From assembly GCF_008329525.1 (NCBI RefSeq), contig NZ_NPKQ01000001.1, positions 124,001 through 188,000 on the forward strand: a stretch of DNA of 64,000 nucleotides, in the 5' to 3' direction. Both the position numbers and the translations under genes were made by a program. Below, piece after piece: positions 63,479 to 64,000 of this stretch. The notes beneath the pieces were generated by a model. The model had not been told where the DNA came from, did not search any database, and worked only from the letters and a program-made list of their open reading frames with translations. This DNA comes from Tardiphaga sp. P9-11 (GTDB lineage: Bacteria; Pseudomonadota; Alphaproteobacteria; Rhizobiales; Xanthobacteraceae). The stretch's first letter is position 1, and each line of letters starts with the position of its first letter.

Positions 63479-64000
63479 ATGCGCATCGTCGACATCCGGG
63501 AGCGCACCGCTCCGATCGCCTCCCCCATCGCTAACGCCTTCATCGACTTCAGCAAAATGACCCTCAGCCTGGTCGCCGTGGTCACCGACGTGATCCGCGA
63601 CGGCAAGCCGGTGATTGGCTACGGCTTCAACTCCAACGGCCGCTACGGCCAGGGCGGGTTGATCCGCGAGCGCTTCGCGCCGCGTATTCTCGAAGCCAAG
63701 CCCGACAGCTTGATCGACGCCTCGGGCAACAATATCGACCCGCACAAGGTGTGGGCCACCATGTTCACCAACGAGAAGCCGGGCGGCCATGGCGAGCGCT
63801 CGGTCGCCATTGGCACCATCGACATGGCGGTGTGGGACGCGGTCGCCAAGATCGCCGGCAAGCCACTGTTCCGTTTGCTTGCCGAGCGTTATGGCACCAC
63901 CGCGGATCCGAAGGTCTTCGTTTATGCCGCCGGCGGCTATTACTATCCCGGCAAGGGCCTCGAAGGCCTCGCCTCGGAAATGAAGGGCTATCTCGATCGC
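63479..64000 (+). CDS. Enolase-superfamily protein, mandelate racemase/muconate lactonizing type (partial)
   Basis: The first 174 residues are visible; the gene runs off the right edge. The N-terminal capping domain (MRIVDIRERTAPIASPIANAFIDFSKMT, in part RIVDIRERTAPI) and the start of the barrel (IGTIDMAVWDAVAKIAGKPLFRLLAERYG) identify the family. Catalytic lysine and metal ligands lie beyond the edge, so racemase, dehydratase or cycloisomerase activity cannot be told apart. The divergent LysR gene is the probable regulator. An AGGAAAG site lies about nine bases before the ATG. Confidence 0.85.
   Translation, partial: MRIVDIRERTAPIASPIANAFIDFSKMTLSLVAVVTDVIRDGKPVIGYGFNSNGRYGQGGLIRERFAPRILEAKPDSLIDASGNNIDPHKVWATMFTNEKPGGHGERSVAIGTIDMAVWDAVAKIAGKPLFRLLAERYGTTADPKVFVYAAGGYYYPGKGLEGLASEMKGYLDR

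Overview
The window is a GC-rich chromosomal segment of an alphaproteobacterium. Its gene content suggests the Nitrobacteraceae/Bradyrhizobiaceae (Bradyrhizobium, Rhodopseudomonas, Afipia, Tardiphaga type): two complete Liv-type ABC importers with Tat-exported binding proteins, a Cox-like molybdenum hydroxylase, many LysR regulators, a FixL/FixJ-like two-component pair, a CoxG protein, and palindromic intergenic repeats. This placement comes from protein families only; no 16S or other marker gene is present. No CRISPR array, prophage or intact insertion sequence was seen.

Layout. 0-6 kb: start of a glycogen-debranching-type glucosidase (cut by the left edge), an ABC exporter, a divergent GT4 glycosyltransferase and a CPA1 Na+/H+ antiporter. 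6-8.6 kb: an SDR, a 59-residue protein and a flavin disulfide reductase. 8.6-13.3 kb: a complete Liv importer (livK-G-F-H-M, minus strand). 13.4-22.2 kb: a GST, a 69-residue protein with a TTG start, an MFS permease, a YdeP-type molybdoenzyme, an Old Yellow Enzyme homologue, a 63-residue protein and a second bis-MGD molybdoenzyme. 22.2-27.1 kb: a GMC oxidoreductase, then a D-amino-acid module (alanine racemase and dadA) with a divergent Lrp/AsnC regulator. 27.2-28.8 kb: an ABC-F ATPase.

28.9-39.7 kb is a nitrogen-compound locus. A LysR gene is divergent from two NMT1-type binding-protein genes, an HDH amidohydrolase, an SDR, an allantoinase/dihydropyrimidinase-like enzyme, one ATPase, one permease and a formamidase, and it faces a nitrilase. 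It reads as an uptake and stepwise hydrolysis pathway for an unidentified cyclic amide or N-heterocycle. The two binding-protein genes carry duplicated leader DNA.

39.9-47.8 kb: an exported small protein, an AraC regulator, a histidine kinase with a FixJ-like regulator and a lone receiver, a sorbosone-dehydrogenase-like protein, mmsA and a divergent LysR. 47.8-57.4 kb: a nine-gene minus-strand operon coxM-coxS-coxL-livK-livH-livM-livG-livF-coxG with a divergent TetR gene and two identical palindromic operators between them. Its large subunit lacks the CO-dehydrogenase active-site signature, so the substrate is unknown and is probably delivered by the co-transcribed importer.

57.4-64 kb: a gene-poor stretch with one NarL-type regulator ends at tRNA-Ser(CGA). 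Then come a ROK/glucokinase-family protein whose motifs run in circularly permuted order, an orphan TadG-like von Willebrand protein, and a LysR gene divergent from an enolase-superfamily gene cut by the right edge. The permuted ROK protein is the strongest candidate for something undescribed; the N-compound locus and the atypical Cox-Liv operon follow.
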